64,000 bases of DNA, taken from contig NZ_QOIO01000020.1 in NCBI RefSeq assembly GCF_003332305.1, positions 45,415-109,414 on the forward strand. Direction: 5' to 3'. Under the pieces are notes generated by a model. It saw only the letters and a program-made list of their open reading frames with translations, ran no database searches and had not been told where the DNA came from. Shown one piece after another: positions 38,640 through 48,145 of this stretch (the first letter of the stretch is position 1; each line of letters starts with the position of its first letter). The stretch comes from Microvirga aerophila (GTDB lineage: Bacteria; Pseudomonadota; Alphaproteobacteria; Rhizobiales; Beijerinckiaceae). Both the position numbers and the translations under genes were made by a program.

Positions 38640-39341
38640 TCAATCGGCTGCTTCCATCTGTCTTTGCAGCAGATTGCGCTCCACGCTCTGCAGATGCGTG
38701 CGCATGGCCGCGGCAGCGCCGCTCATATCGCGATTCTCAATGGCCGAGATGATCGCTTCGTGTTCGGCGAAACTGTGATGGTTCGGGCTTGGCTTCACGG
38801 GCGTGGTCCGGAGGCGGCCCCAGGTCACTGCTCGGCGCAGGGCGTTGAGCGTATCGAACAGGCCGAGAAGCGGAGTGTTCTGCGCCGCCTCCGCGACGGT
38901 GCGATGCAGGCGATTGTCCCAGCTCTCGTATTGCCGCCACGTGGCGGCCTCCCGCGCGCGGACATGGCAGGTTCGCATCTCGGCAAGGTGCATCGGGGTT
39001 GCCGTAAGGGCAGCCGCGCGGGCGATTTCGGGCTCGATGATCAGCCGCGCACGCATCAGTTCCGCCGGATTGGTTCGCTTGGCCAGCGCCGCAATATCCG
39101 CGAAGCTGTCGACGGGCCGGCTGCCCACAAAGGTTCCCTTTCCCACGTGGCGCCAGATCTGGCCCTCGGCCTCTAGGGTCCCAAGGGCCTTCCGGAGTTC
39201 GGTGCGCGACACCCCAAGGGCATCTGAAAGATCCCGCTCCGGCGGCAGGCGCCCGTCTTCCGGCAGCTCAGCCTGCGCCAGGTAGGCGCGCAGCTGGGTG
39301 ATAACGCCCCGGTCGGATCCGAATTCACTGATTGCTGACAT
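38640..39341 (-). CDS. GntR-family transcriptional regulator (FadR/FCD subgroup)
   Basis: 233 residues from ATG 39341 (a TTG at 39353 is possible). N-terminal winged helix (LPPERDLSDALGVSRTELRKALGTLEAEG, read as PPERDLSDALGVSRTELRKA) and C-terminal FCD ligand domain with metal-site residues (LIIEPEIARAAA, NRLHRTVAEAA, HHSFAEHEAIISAI). Divergent from the ABC/FAH operon; it probably represses it and itself through the palindrome in the shared gap, and an acidic catabolite would be the effector. This is inferred from position. Confidence 0.9.
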   Translation of the reverse strand: MSAISEFGSDRGVITQLRAYLAQAELPEDGRLPPERDLSDALGVSRTELRKALGTLEAEGQIWRHVGKGTFVGSRPVDSFADIAALAKRTNPAELMRARLIIEPEIARAAALTATPMHLAEMRTCHVRAREAATWRQYESWDNRLHRTVAEAAQNTPLLGLFDTLNALRRAVTWGRLRTTPVKPSPNHHSFAEHEAIISAIENRDMSGAAAAMRTHLQSVERNLLQRQMEAAD

Positions 39342-39352
39342 ATCTAGGTTCA

Positions 39353-39371
39353 AACCAATTCAACATTGGTT
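39353..39371. promoter_or_regulatory. inverted repeat, likely GntR operator
   Basis: Perfect seven-base arms AACCAAT and ATTGGTT with a five-base spacer, directly in front of the gntR start and about 145 bases before the ABC operon. Confidence 0.5.
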
Positions 39372-39518
39372 GGATCTATTAAACATCGTCCCGCCTTCGT
39401 CAAGACCGAAAATCTCTTGACATGCGTTCCCCCAATTGCAACCATTAACGCATTGGTCGCGAATAACGCGGCTTTTGATGAAGGGCGGGCACAACCGCTC
39501 AGGCCTAGGGAGATGGAA

Positions 39519-40514
39519 ATGTTCAAAGGACTGTCTGGTCTTAAATCAGGTGTGGCTGCGCTCGCTGTGGGCGTGGCCTTGATGGCTTCAAGCGCCGCGG
39601 AAGCCGCCAAGGTGCGTATCGCCTTCGGTGACATCGCCAGCGTAGAGTCGCTGCACCTGCTCACCGCCTTCGAGCGCGCCAAGGAGCAGGGCGTCGACAT
39701 CGAGGTCACCTATCTGAAGTCTGAGGATATCGCCGCGCAGGCGGTGGTCGGCGGCCAGGCCGATATCGGCGTCGGCGGCCCCTATGCGCTGGTGCAGAAG
39801 GTCAAGGCCCCCATCCGAATGTTCCTCCAGCTCTCGACGCTGCGGTTCTATCCGGCGGTCAACGCCCAGTTTTATAAAACCTGGAAGGATCTGAACGGAC
39901 AGGAGATCGCCGTTCACTCCCGCGGTTCCGGCACCGAAGCCATCATGAAGCTGATGGAGGAGCGCCAGGGCATCAAGTTCTCCAAGATCAGCTACATCCC
40001 GGGTTCGGAGGTTCGCACGGGCGCTCTTCTGCAAGGCAACGTGAAGGCCACCATCGTGGACGCGGCCGGTCGTCGTCTGCTCGAGACCCAGGCTCCGGGC
40101 AAGTTCATCATTCTGCCCCTCGAAGGCGTGAACGCCACCGACGAGGCCCTGTTCGCCAATACGGCATTCCTCGAGAAGAACGCCGCCGACGTGGACAAGA
40201 TTGTCGAGGCGATCCTCACCACATGGCGCGAGGTGACGGCCAATCCGGCGGTGGTCACCGAATGGCGCGCCAAGTACAAGCTCCTTCCCGACCTTCCGGC
40301 TTCCCAGGCGAGCGAGATCGGCCCGTACTTCGAGGAGCTCGCAAAGGGCAAGGCATTCCCGCTCAATGGCGGCGGGGCGACGGCCGCCAAGGACGACTTC
40401 GCCTTCTACACCCTGTCCGGTCAGCTCACGGGCGAACCTGCAAGCCTGAAGGTCGAAGATTTCTGGGATACCCGGTCGCTCGACCGTGTCCTGGCAAAGG
40501 TTGGAACCAAGTGA
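39519..40514 (+). CDS. ABC transporter substrate-binding protein (SsuA/NMT1-like)
   Basis: 331 residues from ATG 39519 (ATG 39513 also possible). Signal peptide (ends SSAAEAAK), then the PBP2 fold of the nitrate/sulfonate/taurine group: VRIAFGDIASVESLHLLTAFE, ADIGVGGPYALVQKV, EIAVHSRGSGTEAIMK and LEGVNATDEALFANTAFLEK. It binds the substrate in the periplasm. First gene of a five-gene operon in which the last gene is an enzyme of the fumarylacetoacetate hydrolase family, so an organic acid rather than a sulfonate is likely; that is inference. Confidence 0.88.
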   Translation: MFKGLSGLKSGVAALAVGVALMASSAAEAAKVRIAFGDIASVESLHLLTAFERAKEQGVDIEVTYLKSEDIAAQAVVGGQADIGVGGPYALVQKVKAPIRMFLQLSTLRFYPAVNAQFYKTWKDLNGQEIAVHSRGSGTEAIMKLMEERQGIKFSKISYIPGSEVRTGALLQGNVKATIVDAAGRRLLETQAPGKFIILPLEGVNATDEALFANTAFLEKNAADVDKIVEAILTTWREVTANPAVVTEWRAKYKLLPDLPASQASEIGPYFEELAKGKAFPLNGGGATAAKDDFAFYTLSGQLTGEPASLKVEDFWDTRSLDRVLAKVGTK

Positions 40515-40524
40515 GGTGGTCGGC

Positions 40525-41382
40525 ATGATTGCTCCCACCCAAGTGGACTCACAGGTGAGTTCGCAAGTGAACGGCCCCGCGCGGGCCGTCCATTCGCCGG
40601 CCGGTCGGGGCCTCGGCCTCGGCCGCCTGTTCGCCCGGCATCCGGTGGTGTCGAGGCTGGTGTCCCTGGGGCTGTTCTTCCTCGCCTGGGAAATCGCCGG
40701 GCGCGTACCGATCAGCTACGCGTTCCCAACCTTCACCGACACGCTCTACGCCTTCGTGACGATGCTGGCCGATGGCAGTCTGGTCATGGCCTATGGCTCT
40801 ACGCTCCAACCCCTCATCATCGGAATCGCCATTTCTGGCGTCGTTGGCGTGGTGCTGGGGATCGTGATGGGCTTGTCACGCATGGCCGAGTGGCTCGTGG
40901 CACCCGTTTTCGTCGTTCTTCAATCGGCCCCGATGGCGGCGCTGATCCCGCTCATCACCTTCGTGTATGGGATCGGGCTCGTGGCCAAGACGCTTGCCGT
41001 CATCATGCTGGCTTTGCCGGTCATCGTGCTGAACGGCTACAAGGCGGTTCGCAACGCCAACCCGTCGCTGGTGGACATGTGCCGCTCGTTCCAGGGCACG
41101 CGGCTCCAGCGGATCACGAAGATCATCATCCCGGATGCCAGCCCGGTGATCTTCGCAGGGCTTCGGCTTGGCCTCGCGGCCGGCTTCATCGGTGTCATCC
41201 TGGCCGAACTGCTCATCACGCCGACCGGCATCGGCGACCTCATCACCTACCATCGCTCGGTGGCCAATTACGCGGAAATGTATGCCGCCGTGGTCTCCAT
41301 CATCCTGGTCTCCACCCTGACTCTCGCTGCCCTCGAGGCGTTCGAGATCCGTGTGCTGCGTCCCGAAAAGAGGAGGGGCTGA
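40525..41382 (+). CDS. ABC transporter permease (SsuC-like)
   Basis: 285 residues from ATG 40525, ten bases after the binding-protein stop. A charged N-terminal tail is followed by about six membrane helices, with the BPD-type permease loop PSLVDMCRSFQGTRLQRITKII. Central part resembles SsuC/TauC (SAPMAALIPLITFVYGIGLVAK). Forms the membrane channel, probably as a heterodimer with the second permease in the operon. Confidence 0.88.
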   Translation: MIAPTQVDSQVSSQVNGPARAVHSPAGRGLGLGRLFARHPVVSRLVSLGLFFLAWEIAGRVPISYAFPTFTDTLYAFVTMLADGSLVMAYGSTLQPLIIGIAISGVVGVVLGIVMGLSRMAEWLVAPVFVVLQSAPMAALIPLITFVYGIGLVAKTLAVIMLALPVIVLNGYKAVRNANPSLVDMCRSFQGTRLQRITKIIIPDASPVIFAGLRLGLAAGFIGVILAELLITPTGIGDLITYHRSVANYAEMYAAVVSIILVSTLTLAALEAFEIRVLRPEKRRG

Positions 41383-41383
41383 C

Positions 41384-42196
41384 ATGACGAATTCCGCCGC
41401 TGTCATTCATTCGAACGTTCACCCCATGCCGCAGGCTGCATCGGACGCAGCCGTCGAAGTCCGGGGCATCTGCAAGAAGTACAACGACGTCGAAGCCCTG
41501 CGCATGATCGATCTCGATTTCCCGCGCGGGAAGCTCACAACCCTGCTCGGACCGTCAGGTTGCGGCAAGACCACGCTGCTCAAGATCATCGCGGGCTTGA
41601 TCGAGCCAACTTCAGGCGAGGTCAGAGTGAACGGGCGTCCCGTCACGGGTCCAGGTCCGGAACGCGCTTTCGTGTTCCAGGATTTCGCCCTGATGCCCTG
41701 GGCGACCGTGATGCGCAACGTCGCCTTCGGGTTGGAGCTGCGGGGCATGGGTAAGGCCGAGCGCCAGTCGATCGCCCGCAAATACATCGCCGAGGTCGGC
41801 CTCGCAGGTTTTGAGGACAAGTACCCGCACGAGCTCTCCGGCGGCATGCGCCAGCGCGTAGGCTTGGCCCGCGCCTTCGCGGTCAACGCGGACGTGCTGC
41901 TCCTCGACGAGCCCTTCTCGGCAGTCGACGAGCAGAACCGCCGCAAGTTCCAGGAGGATCTGCTTCGGCTGGTGGAGAAGGAGCGCAAGACCTTCATCTT
42001 CGTCACGCACAGCATCGAAGAAGCCGTGTACGTATCGGACCGGATCGTGCTTCTGTCCCGCCGTCCGGGCCGCGTTTCCCAGATCATCGAGCCGAAGATC
42101 GACCGCACTGCGTCCCCCGACGCCATTCGCCGTGACCAGGGCTATCTCGACACCGTCGAGGAGATCTGGCAGGGCCTCAAGCACTACGTGGATTGA
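41384..42196 (+). CDS. ABC transporter ATP-binding protein (SsuB/TauB-like)
   Basis: 270 residues. Walker A GPSGCGKTTLLKI, Q-loop FQDFALMPWATV, signature LSGGMRQRVGLARAFA, Walker B VLLLDEPFSAVDEQNR and H-loop VTHSIEEAVYVSDR. The FQ-DFALMPW Q-loop is typical of the nitrate/sulfonate/taurine importers. Sits between the two permease genes, with a GGAGG site before the start. Confidence 0.92.
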   Translation: MTNSAAVIHSNVHPMPQAASDAAVEVRGICKKYNDVEALRMIDLDFPRGKLTTLLGPSGCGKTTLLKIIAGLIEPTSGEVRVNGRPVTGPGPERAFVFQDFALMPWATVMRNVAFGLELRGMGKAERQSIARKYIAEVGLAGFEDKYPHELSGGMRQRVGLARAFAVNADVLLLDEPFSAVDEQNRRKFQEDLLRLVEKERKTFIFVTHSIEEAVYVSDRIVLLSRRPGRVSQIIEPKIDRTASPDAIRRDQGYLDTVEEIWQGLKHYVD

Positions 42197-42206
42197 GGAG
42201 GCAGCC

Positions 42207-42959
42207 ATGACCCTTTTCGGTTATCGGGTGCCCATGATGGCCTCGCTCCTCGTCTGGTGCGCGATCTGGGAACTGGTCGGCCATGCCGGCTTCCTGTTCC
42301 TGATCCCGCCGCTCTCCAGCGTGCTCGTTGCCGGCGTCGCCATGGTGCAGACCGGCACCTGGCAGTCGGCCGCGCTCATCACGCTCCATAGCTTCGTCAT
42401 CGGCATGGCGCTCGCCATCGTGGTGGGCGTGGTTCTGGGCGTGCTGATGGGACGGTTCAAGGCGGTTGACGAGCTGTTCAGCATCTGGGTCAACATCTTC
42501 GTCAGTGCGCCGCTCTCGGCCTTGGTGCCGGTGTTGATGATCCTGTTCGGCATGGGCGAGACCACGGTCATCGTCACGGTCTTTCTCTTCGCGGTGTGGA
42601 TCATCGTGCTCGACACGCGAGCCGGCATTCAGCACGTGCCGAAATCCCTCATCGAGATGGGGCGCAGCTACGGCGCCTCTACCTTCGCTCTTTACGGCAA
42701 AATCGTTCTCCTTGCGGCGCTACCAGAAATCCTTGCAGGGATCCGGCTGGGTTTGGTCCGCGGCGTAAAGGGCGTGGTGATCGGCCAGCTTCTGGTATCG
42801 ATCATCGGATATGGCGAACTGTTCGAGCTTTACTCGCGCAGCTTCGACATGGAGAACTTCTGGGCCTTGACGATCATCCTCTTCGCTGCCGCGATGCTGA
42901 TGTCGGCGGCCGTCGAACATATCGAGAAAAAAGTCGAATACTACGCAGGAGTACGATAA
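42207..42959 (+). CDS. second ABC transporter permease (SsuC-like)
   Basis: 250 residues from ATG 42207 behind a GGAGGC site. About six membrane helices with the permease loop [20 protein letters not shown]. Different enough from the first permease to suggest a heteromeric channel, which is uncommon for SsuABC-type importers but known in other cases. Stop codon shares bases with the start of the next gene (TAATG). Confidence 0.88.
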   Translation: MTLFGYRVPMMASLLVWCAIWELVGHAGFLFLIPPLSSVLVAGVAMVQTGTWQSAALITLHSFVIGMALAIVVGVVLGVLMGRFKAVDELFSIWVNIFVSAPLSALVPVLMILFGMGETTVIVTVFLFAVWIIVLDTRAGIQHVPKSLIEMGRSYGASTFALYGKIVLLAALPEILAGIRLGLVRGVKGVVIGQLLVSIIGYGELFELYSRSFDMENFWALTIILFAAAMLMSAAVEHIEKKVEYYAGVR

Positions 42960-43663
42960 TGAACGCGCCTATCTCCATGGCCGGCTACGTGATTCAGCCG
43001 CTGCCGGTTCCCACCCTGCCGGTGCAGGGCAGCGACAAGCTGTTCCCGGTCCATCGCGTCTACTGCGTGGGCCGCAACTACGCCGAGCACGCGATCGAGA
43101 TGGGTCATGACCCGTCCAAGGAGCCGCCCTTCTTCTTCCAGAAGAACCCCGACAATATCACCACCGACGGCAACTTCCCCTATCCGACCCAGACGTCGGA
43201 CGTGCACCACGAGATCGAGATGGTCGTGGCGCTCGGCAAGGGCGGCACCAACATTCCGGTCGAGAGCGCCCTCGAGCACGTGTTCGGCTACGGTGTCGGC
43301 CTCGACATGACCCGCCGCGACCTCCAGGGCGAGGCCAAGAAGCTGGGTCGCCCGTGGGAAGTGGGCAAGGCGTTCGAAGCCTCCGCTCCGTGCGGACCTC
43401 TGGTTCCTGCAAGCGAGATCGGCCATCCGACGGAGGGTGAGGTTTCGCTCAAGGTGAACGGCGAAACCCGCCAGCAGGGCAACCTCAACCAGCTGATATG
43501 GAAGGTGCCGGAGATGATCTCCTATCTGTCGGGTCTCTTCACCCTTCAGCCGGGCGACGTCATCATGACCGGAACGCCGGCAGGCGTCGGCGCGGTCGTT
43601 CGGGGCGACGTTCTGGAAGGTTACGTCGAGGGCGTTGGCAAGATCGAAGTTCGCGTCGTCTAA
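42959..43663 (+). CDS. fumarylacetoacetate hydrolase family protein
   Basis: 234 residues; the start overlaps the permease stop as TAATG. FAH-type catalytic motifs: [35 protein letters not shown] (metal Glu residues), [14 protein letters not shown] and [13 protein letters not shown]. The sequence is near fumarylpyruvate hydrolases (gentisate pathway) and acylpyruvases, which cut a C-C bond of a beta-diketo acid. Coupling with the importer suggests that the imported compound, or its product, is the substrate. Exact reaction unknown. Confidence 0.88.
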   Translation: MNAPISMAGYVIQPLPVPTLPVQGSDKLFPVHRVYCVGRNYAEHAIEMGHDPSKEPPFFFQKNPDNITTDGNFPYPTQTSDVHHEIEMVVALGKGGTNIPVESALEHVFGYGVGLDMTRRDLQGEAKKLGRPWEVGKAFEASAPCGPLVPASEIGHPTEGEVSLKVNGETRQQGNLNQLIWKVPEMISYLSGLFTLQPGDVIMTGTPAGVGAVVRGDVLEGYVEGVGKIEVRVV

Positions 43664-44017
43664 CTGGACCATCGGCAGCCTGACGGCACCGCGGCGCGCA
43701 CTCATGCGCTGCGGTGCTGTTTTTGCAATCGCCTCTATGCCCAGGCGTCCGGGGTCCGTGACGTCGAGGCCGATGACGCCGGGCGGGCAGTTCGCGGCAA
43801 CGGCCACGCTACATTGATGCGCCACTGCTGGTTTCCTCGACAAATTCAGTCAGATCCTTAAAAAGGCCGCAGCAGACCCAGACCTTTACTTCCTGTCTGT
43901 CGCAGTAAGAGGCTGGGCGCGCGTTCTCATCTGTCCTGTCCGGACCGCCAAGGACCTGACCGGGCGACCACATGTTCTTCCAGGCGTTCGACCTGTCCTG
44001 GTGTTTGATGGTGCCTC
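43664..44017. other. intergenic stretch after the FAH operon
   Basis: Contains the operon terminator at 43686-43724; beyond it no gene or clear regulatory site was seen. It must hold the promoter of the TauE-type gene. Confidence 0.5.
43686..43724 (+). terminator. intrinsic terminator of the ABC/FAH operon
   Basis: Twelve-base arms with one mismatch (43686-43697 and 43706-43717) followed by TGTTTTT, 23 bases after the last stop codon. Confidence 0.85.
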
Positions 44018-44869
44018 ATGTTCGGAATTCCCCTTTTTGATCTCGCCTGGCTGGCTGTCGCGCTTCTGGCCGCGGGCGCTCTCACGGGCCTGCTGGCCGG
44101 CGTATTCGGGGTTGGCGGCGGAGCCGTCGCCGTGCCGATCCTCTACGAGCTGTTTCGAATCGTCGAGGTGCCCGAAGAGGTGCGTATGCCGCTTTGCGTC
44201 GGCACCTCGCTCGCCATCATCATCCCGACATCGATCCGCTCCTTCAATGCCCACCGGGCCAAGGGGGCAGTCGATATGTCGATCCTGCGCGTCTGGGCCG
44301 TGCCGGTCGTGATCGGCGTGATCATGGGCAGCTTCGTTGCCCGCTACGCTCCCGCCGACCTTTTCAAGGCCGTGTTCGTGGCCGTCGCCGGCGTGTCGGC
44401 CGTCCGGCTGCTTTTCGGCAAGGATACGTGGCGCTTTGGCCTCGATATGCCGTCCAAGCCCATCATGGTCGTCTATGGCTGGATCATAGGTGTCCTGTCC
44501 GCCCTGATGGGCATCGGCGGCGGTCAGCTCTCGAACCTGTTCATGACCTTCTACAACCGGCCGATCCATCAGGCGGTGGCGACCTCGTCGGGTCTCGGGA
44601 TCCTCATTTCGATCCCTGGCGCGATCGGTTACATCTACGCGGGCTGGCCTCGCGCTGCGGAATTCCCGGACGTGGTTGCCCTGCAGCCGCCCCTGGCGCT
44701 GGGCTATATTTCGCTCCTGGGCTTTCTTTTCATCGTGCCGACAAGCGCCTGGCTGGCGCCTGTGGGTGCGCGGCTGGCGCACCGGCTCTCGAAGCGACGG
44801 CTGGAGGTCGCCTTCGGCATCTTCCTGGTTCTGGTCTGCGCCCGCTTCTTTGCCAGCTTGGTGACCTGA
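44018..44869 (+). CDS. TauE/SafE-family sulfite/anion exporter-like permease
   Basis: 283 residues with about eight membrane helices in two related halves, each beginning with a glycine-rich motif (GLLAGVFGVGGGAVAVPIL and LMGIGGGQLSNLFMTF), as in the TSUP family. These proteins move sulfite, sulfoacetate or similar organic anions across the inner membrane. Next to, but apart from, the SsuABC-like operon; a link with sulfur compounds is possible but not shown. Confidence 0.88.
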   Translation: MFGIPLFDLAWLAVALLAAGALTGLLAGVFGVGGGAVAVPILYELFRIVEVPEEVRMPLCVGTSLAIIIPTSIRSFNAHRAKGAVDMSILRVWAVPVVIGVIMGSFVARYAPADLFKAVFVAVAGVSAVRLLFGKDTWRFGLDMPSKPIMVVYGWIIGVLSALMGIGGGQLSNLFMTFYNRPIHQAVATSSGLGILISIPGAIGYIYAGWPRAAEFPDVVALQPPLALGYISLLGFLFIVPTSAWLAPVGARLAHRLSKRRLEVAFGIFLVLVCARFFASLVT

Positions 44870-44918
44870 CGAACGGCCGGGCACAAACCGGCTGAGCCGG
44901 ATATCGTATCGAAGTCGA

Positions 44919-44947
44919 AAGAGCCGCGTGGGACATCACGCGGCTCT
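44919..44947. terminator. bidirectional terminator between the TauE and TerC genes
   Basis: Perfect 12-base arms (44919-44930 and 44936-44947) around a short loop, with AAAG on one side and CTTCG on the other, between two convergent genes. Confidence 0.8.
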
Positions 44948-44965
44948 TCGTGCTTGAGGGCCAGG

Positions 44966-45745
44966 TTACTTCTTCTCGGCTGCGGCCGGAGTCGCGGGAT
45001 CCACCGGGGCACCGCTTGAAATGGGTCGCTTTGTCCGCCTCGAGAGCATGTTGAGGCCCTCGATGAGGGCCGAGAAGGCCATTGCGGCATAGACGTAGCC
45101 CTTTGGCACGTGCGCCCCGAAACCTTCCGCGATGAGAACCATGCCGATCATCAGCAGGAAGCCAAGCGCCAGCATGACCACAGTCGGGTTGTTGTTGATG
45201 AATTGCGCCAAGGGGTTGGCGGCAACCAGCATGACCGTTACGGCGGCGATGACGGCGATCACCATGATGGCCACCTCGTCGGTCATGCCGACGGCCGTGA
45301 TGATGCTGTCCAAGGAGAAAACGAGATCGAGCATGAGGATCTGGGTGATCGCAGCCCCGAAGGTCATGGTCGCCTTGGCGGTATCGAAGACGTCGTCGGC
45401 GGGAGTGGGATCGACGTTGTGATGGATCTCTTTCGTGGCCTTCCAGACCAGGAAGAGGCCGCCGCCGATCAGGATCAGGTCGCGCCAGGAGAAACCGTGT
45501 CCGAACAGGCTGAAGATCGGCTCTGTCAGCGTCACGATGATGGCGATGGTGCCGAGCAGTCCTAGGCGCAGGAACAGGGCCAGCCCGATGCCGATGCGTC
45601 GGGCCCTTGAGCGCTGGGCCTCAGGCAGCTTGTTGGTGAGGATCGAAATGAAGATCAGATTGTCGATGCCGAGCACAACCTCCATGACGACAAGGGTTGC
45701 CAACGCCACCAAGGCAGTCGGATCGGAAATCCACGTAAAGTCCAT
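44966..45745 (-). CDS. TerC-family integral membrane protein
   Basis: 259 residues from ATG 45745 (an ATG at 45793 would add sixteen). About seven membrane helices; the conserved acidic residues appear in [17 protein letters not shown] and [17 protein letters not shown]. TerC proteins are linked to tellurite resistance and more generally to metal (manganese) export. The C-terminal tail is basic then proline/alanine rich. A leader of about 200 bases precedes it, but I could not match it to the yybP-ykoY riboswitch. Confidence 0.9.
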   Translation of the reverse strand: MDFTWISDPTALVALATLVVMEVVLGIDNLIFISILTNKLPEAQRSRARRIGIGLALFLRLGLLGTIAIIVTLTEPIFSLFGHGFSWRDLILIGGGLFLVWKATKEIHHNVDPTPADDVFDTAKATMTFGAAITQILMLDLVFSLDSIITAVGMTDEVAIMVIAVIAAVTVMLVAANPLAQFINNNPTVVMLALGFLLMIGMVLIAEGFGAHVPKGYVYAAMAFSALIEGLNMLSRRTKRPISSGAPVDPATPAAAEKK

Positions 45746-46039
45746 TCGAAGATCCTCATAACTGTCTTCATCAGAAGAGTAGGGCGACCGCACGTGGTTT
45801 CATGGCGGTGCGATCGAAGAATGCCGGTGGCGCAAGTGCGCCGGAATTGTCTGCGCCTCGGGGCGGGGCCACCGCACCGGGTTGGCCCCGAAGACCCTGC
45901 CGAGATGTCCACGAATACCGGGCGATAAATGGCCGCGTTGGGAAAGATGATGGATCCTCGATGATTGCCTCTCCGGCACTCGTACAGCCGGGGCGGTTGA
46001 CTCTCAGGCCTGCTCCCGCCCCGGCTGTTGATCATTGGC

Positions 46040-46621
46040 TCAGATGTCGTCGAAGCCGAAGTCGCTGCCTGCATCACCTGCGTCTTCAGCGGCTGCCTGC
46101 TCCGGCTGAGGTTGGCTCGCCTCTCCGGCTTTGGCCTCGTCCCCGCCCGAGAACGCGCCCGCGATCATATTGCCAAGGAGCACACCGCCAGCCACACCCA
46201 TGGCCGTCTGGGCTGCTCCGGCCAGGAAGCCGCCGCCACCACGACCGGGCGCCATGCCGCCCATGCCTGGCGCCATATGGGGTGGCATGCCGTGCATCGG
46301 CTGTGGCTGATAGGACTGCTGTGGCTGGGGACGAGACTGCCCGCCGCCGAACAGGCCGGAGAGGAAGCCGCCGCCACCGGCGGGACGGCTGGCGAGTTCC
46401 TGCTCAAGCTGCTGGATGCGGCCATGGGCAGCGCTCAGGGCCTGCTCCTGCACCACGATAGTCTGGGCCATGTAGTAGGGGGCATTCGGCTGACGCGCGA
46501 TCTGCGAACGGATGAATTCTGCAGCCTGCCCATCCGGCGCCGTAGACTGGCCTTCGACCTGTGAGAGCTTTCCAAAAAGCTGCTCGATGGCTTGACGATC
46601 CTGATGATCCATTGGGTTCAA
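46040..46621 (-). CDS. DUF2076 domain protein
   Basis: 193 residues (190 from the second ATG). N-terminal helical part with family motif MDHQDRQAIEQLFGKL, APDGQAAEFIRSQI and a coiled coil; the middle is very rich in Gly, Pro, Gln and Met (GGGGFLSGLFGGG, PQQSYQPQPMHGMPPHM); a short hydrophobic segment (AMGVAGGVLLGNMIAGAFSG) precedes an acidic tail ending FGFDDI. Probably a periplasmic or membrane-associated protein; the function of the family is unknown. Confidence 0.85.
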   Translation of the reverse strand: MNPMDHQDRQAIEQLFGKLSQVEGQSTAPDGQAAEFIRSQIARQPNAPYYMAQTIVVQEQALSAAHGRIQQLEQELASRPAGGGGFLSGLFGGGQSRPQPQQSYQPQPMHGMPPHMAPGMGGMAPGRGGGGFLAGAAQTAMGVAGGVLLGNMIAGAFSGGDEAKAGEASQPQPEQAAAEDAGDAGSDFGFDDI

Positions 46622-46645
46622 TCCTGCTTTAAGTGATGAAATGAA

Positions 46646-47368
46646 TTACTCTTCCCGCTGGCCGGTGAGGCTCAGGAGCAGCTGGAACAGGTTGATGAAG
46701 TTCAGGTAGAGCGAGAGCGCGCCGAACACGGCCATCTTGTTGTTCGCCTCGTGCCCGAAGCCTTCGGCGTACTGCTCCTTGATCGACTGCGTGTCGTAGG
46801 CGGTGAGACCCGTGAACACGAGAACGCCGATGACCGAAATCGCGAATTGCAGCGCGGATGAGCCGACGAAGATGTTCACCAGGGAAGCGATCACGACGCC
46901 GATCAGACCCATGATCAGGAACGAGCCGAACTTGGAGAGATCCCGCTTGGTCGTGTAGCCGTAGAGGCTGGTCGCGCCGAACATCGAGGCTGTGATGAAG
47001 AACGTGCGGGCGATGCTGGTGCCGGTGAAGACCAGGAATACCGAAGCAAGCGACAGGCCCATCACGGCGCAGAAGGCCCAGAACGCCATCTGGGCTGTTG
47101 CGGCCGACATGGCGTGCATGCGGAACGAGAAGAAGAACACGAACGCCAGGGGCGCGAGCATCACGACCCATTTCAGCGGCGTCTGGAAGATCGGCACGTA
47201 GAGGGCGGGTGTCGAGGCGACGAAGAAGGCCACTAGGCCCGTTACCACAAGACCGATGCCCATGTAGTTGTAGACCCGCAGCATGTGCTGGCGCAGGCCC
47301 TCGTCGAAGATGGCGCCGCTCGTGCGGGCGGCAGAATTCTGCCAGGTGTAAGGTGTGTTCATGATCAT
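46646..47368 (-). CDS. Bax inhibitor-1/YccA family membrane protein
   Basis: 240 residues with seven membrane helices. BI-1 signatures: LRVYNYMGIGLVVTGLVAFF, GTSIARTFFITASMFGATSL and GLTAYDTQSIKEQY with the conserved Asp. Homologues act as pH-sensitive calcium leak channels or modulate membrane proteases. Located between the DUF2076 gene and the sigma-factor pair, all reading the same way. Confidence 0.9.
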   Translation of the reverse strand: MIMNTPYTWQNSAARTSGAIFDEGLRQHMLRVYNYMGIGLVVTGLVAFFVASTPALYVPIFQTPLKWVVMLAPLAFVFFFSFRMHAMSAATAQMAFWAFCAVMGLSLASVFLVFTGTSIARTFFITASMFGATSLYGYTTKRDLSKFGSFLIMGLIGVVIASLVNIFVGSSALQFAISVIGVLVFTGLTAYDTQSIKEQYAEGFGHEANNKMAVFGALSLYLNFINLFQLLLSLTGQREE

Positions 47369-47383
47369 TCCTCTGCGTGGTGG

Positions 47384-48145
47384 TTATTGAAGTTTGCGGG
47401 ACAAGCGGATCGCCGCCTGTTCGATCGCCTTGTCGCTGCCCGTTCCGGTCAGCGCGTAGGCATGCTGGCCGCTCTGCCAGTAGACCGTCTTTGCGTCCTG
47501 GAAGCGTGCAATGGTGGGGTCGATGACATTGAACACCGGCACGTTGGCGGCAAAGAGAGACACGCGGCCGAGGTCATCCGCATCGATGGAGATCTCGATG
47601 CTGTGGCCGTCTCTGGACGGAAAGACCTGCGTGTCGCGCACGTCCCAATCGTTCGGCAGGCGAGGGATCGCGATGCCCGTCTCGACGAGAATTTCTGCCG
47701 GGTCGTAGGCGACGGCTTCAGGTTGTGTGCTCATCCGGGCGCGCAACAGGGCAGTCTGATGGGAGTGCAGGGCATCCTCGACGAAAGCTGGCGGCTTTGG
47801 AGAGGCCTCACTGTCCGTGATCCCAAGCCCGATCTGCGCGTGAGCGAACCAGCCGAACCCGATGAGAGCGACCACGGCCGCAATGCGGCGAAGCCTCATG
47901 GCGAACTCGCGCCAGCCGAGACCCCGCTCGAGCCGTCTGGCCGCTTGCAGCATTTGCTCCGGCGGCCGCTTCGGCTCCTCGGCCAATGACAGGCGCAGCA
48001 GGTCCCGGGCCTCCAGATCAGCCATGACCTGTGCCGCCGCTTCGGGATTGTGCGCCAGATAATGCTCGACCTCTATGCGCCGCGCGACGTCGATCTGATC
48101 GTCCACATAAGCCAGGAGGTCGATTTCGGTCACCGGATCAGTCAT
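47384..48145 (-). CDS. membrane-anchored anti-sigma factor
   Basis: 253 residues. Cytoplasmic N-terminal domain (about 1-95) with the anti-sigma start pattern IDLLAYVDDQIDVARRIEVEHYL (in part) and no cysteine zinc motif, one membrane helix (RIAAVVALIGFGWFAHAQIG, near residue 105) and a periplasmic domain ending in YALTGTGSDKAIEQAAIRLS. It overlaps the upstream ECF sigma gene by eight bases, so it is almost surely its partner and holds the sigma factor inactive at the membrane. Confidence 0.88.
   Translation of the reverse strand: MTDPVTEIDLLAYVDDQIDVARRIEVEHYLAHNPEAAAQVMADLEARDLLRLSLAEEPKRPPEQMLQAARRLERGLGWREFAMRLRRIAAVVALIGFGWFAHAQIGLGITDSEASPKPPAFVEDALHSHQTALLRARMSTQPEAVAYDPAEILVETGIAIPRLPNDWDVRDTQVFPSRDGHSIEISIDADDLGRVSLFAANVPVFNVIDPTIARFQDAKTVYWQSGQHAYALTGTGSDKAIEQAAIRLSRKLQ

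Noticed and set aside
45746..45960. yybP-ykoY manganese riboswitch before terC
   Set aside because: The conserved core was not found on the minus strand.
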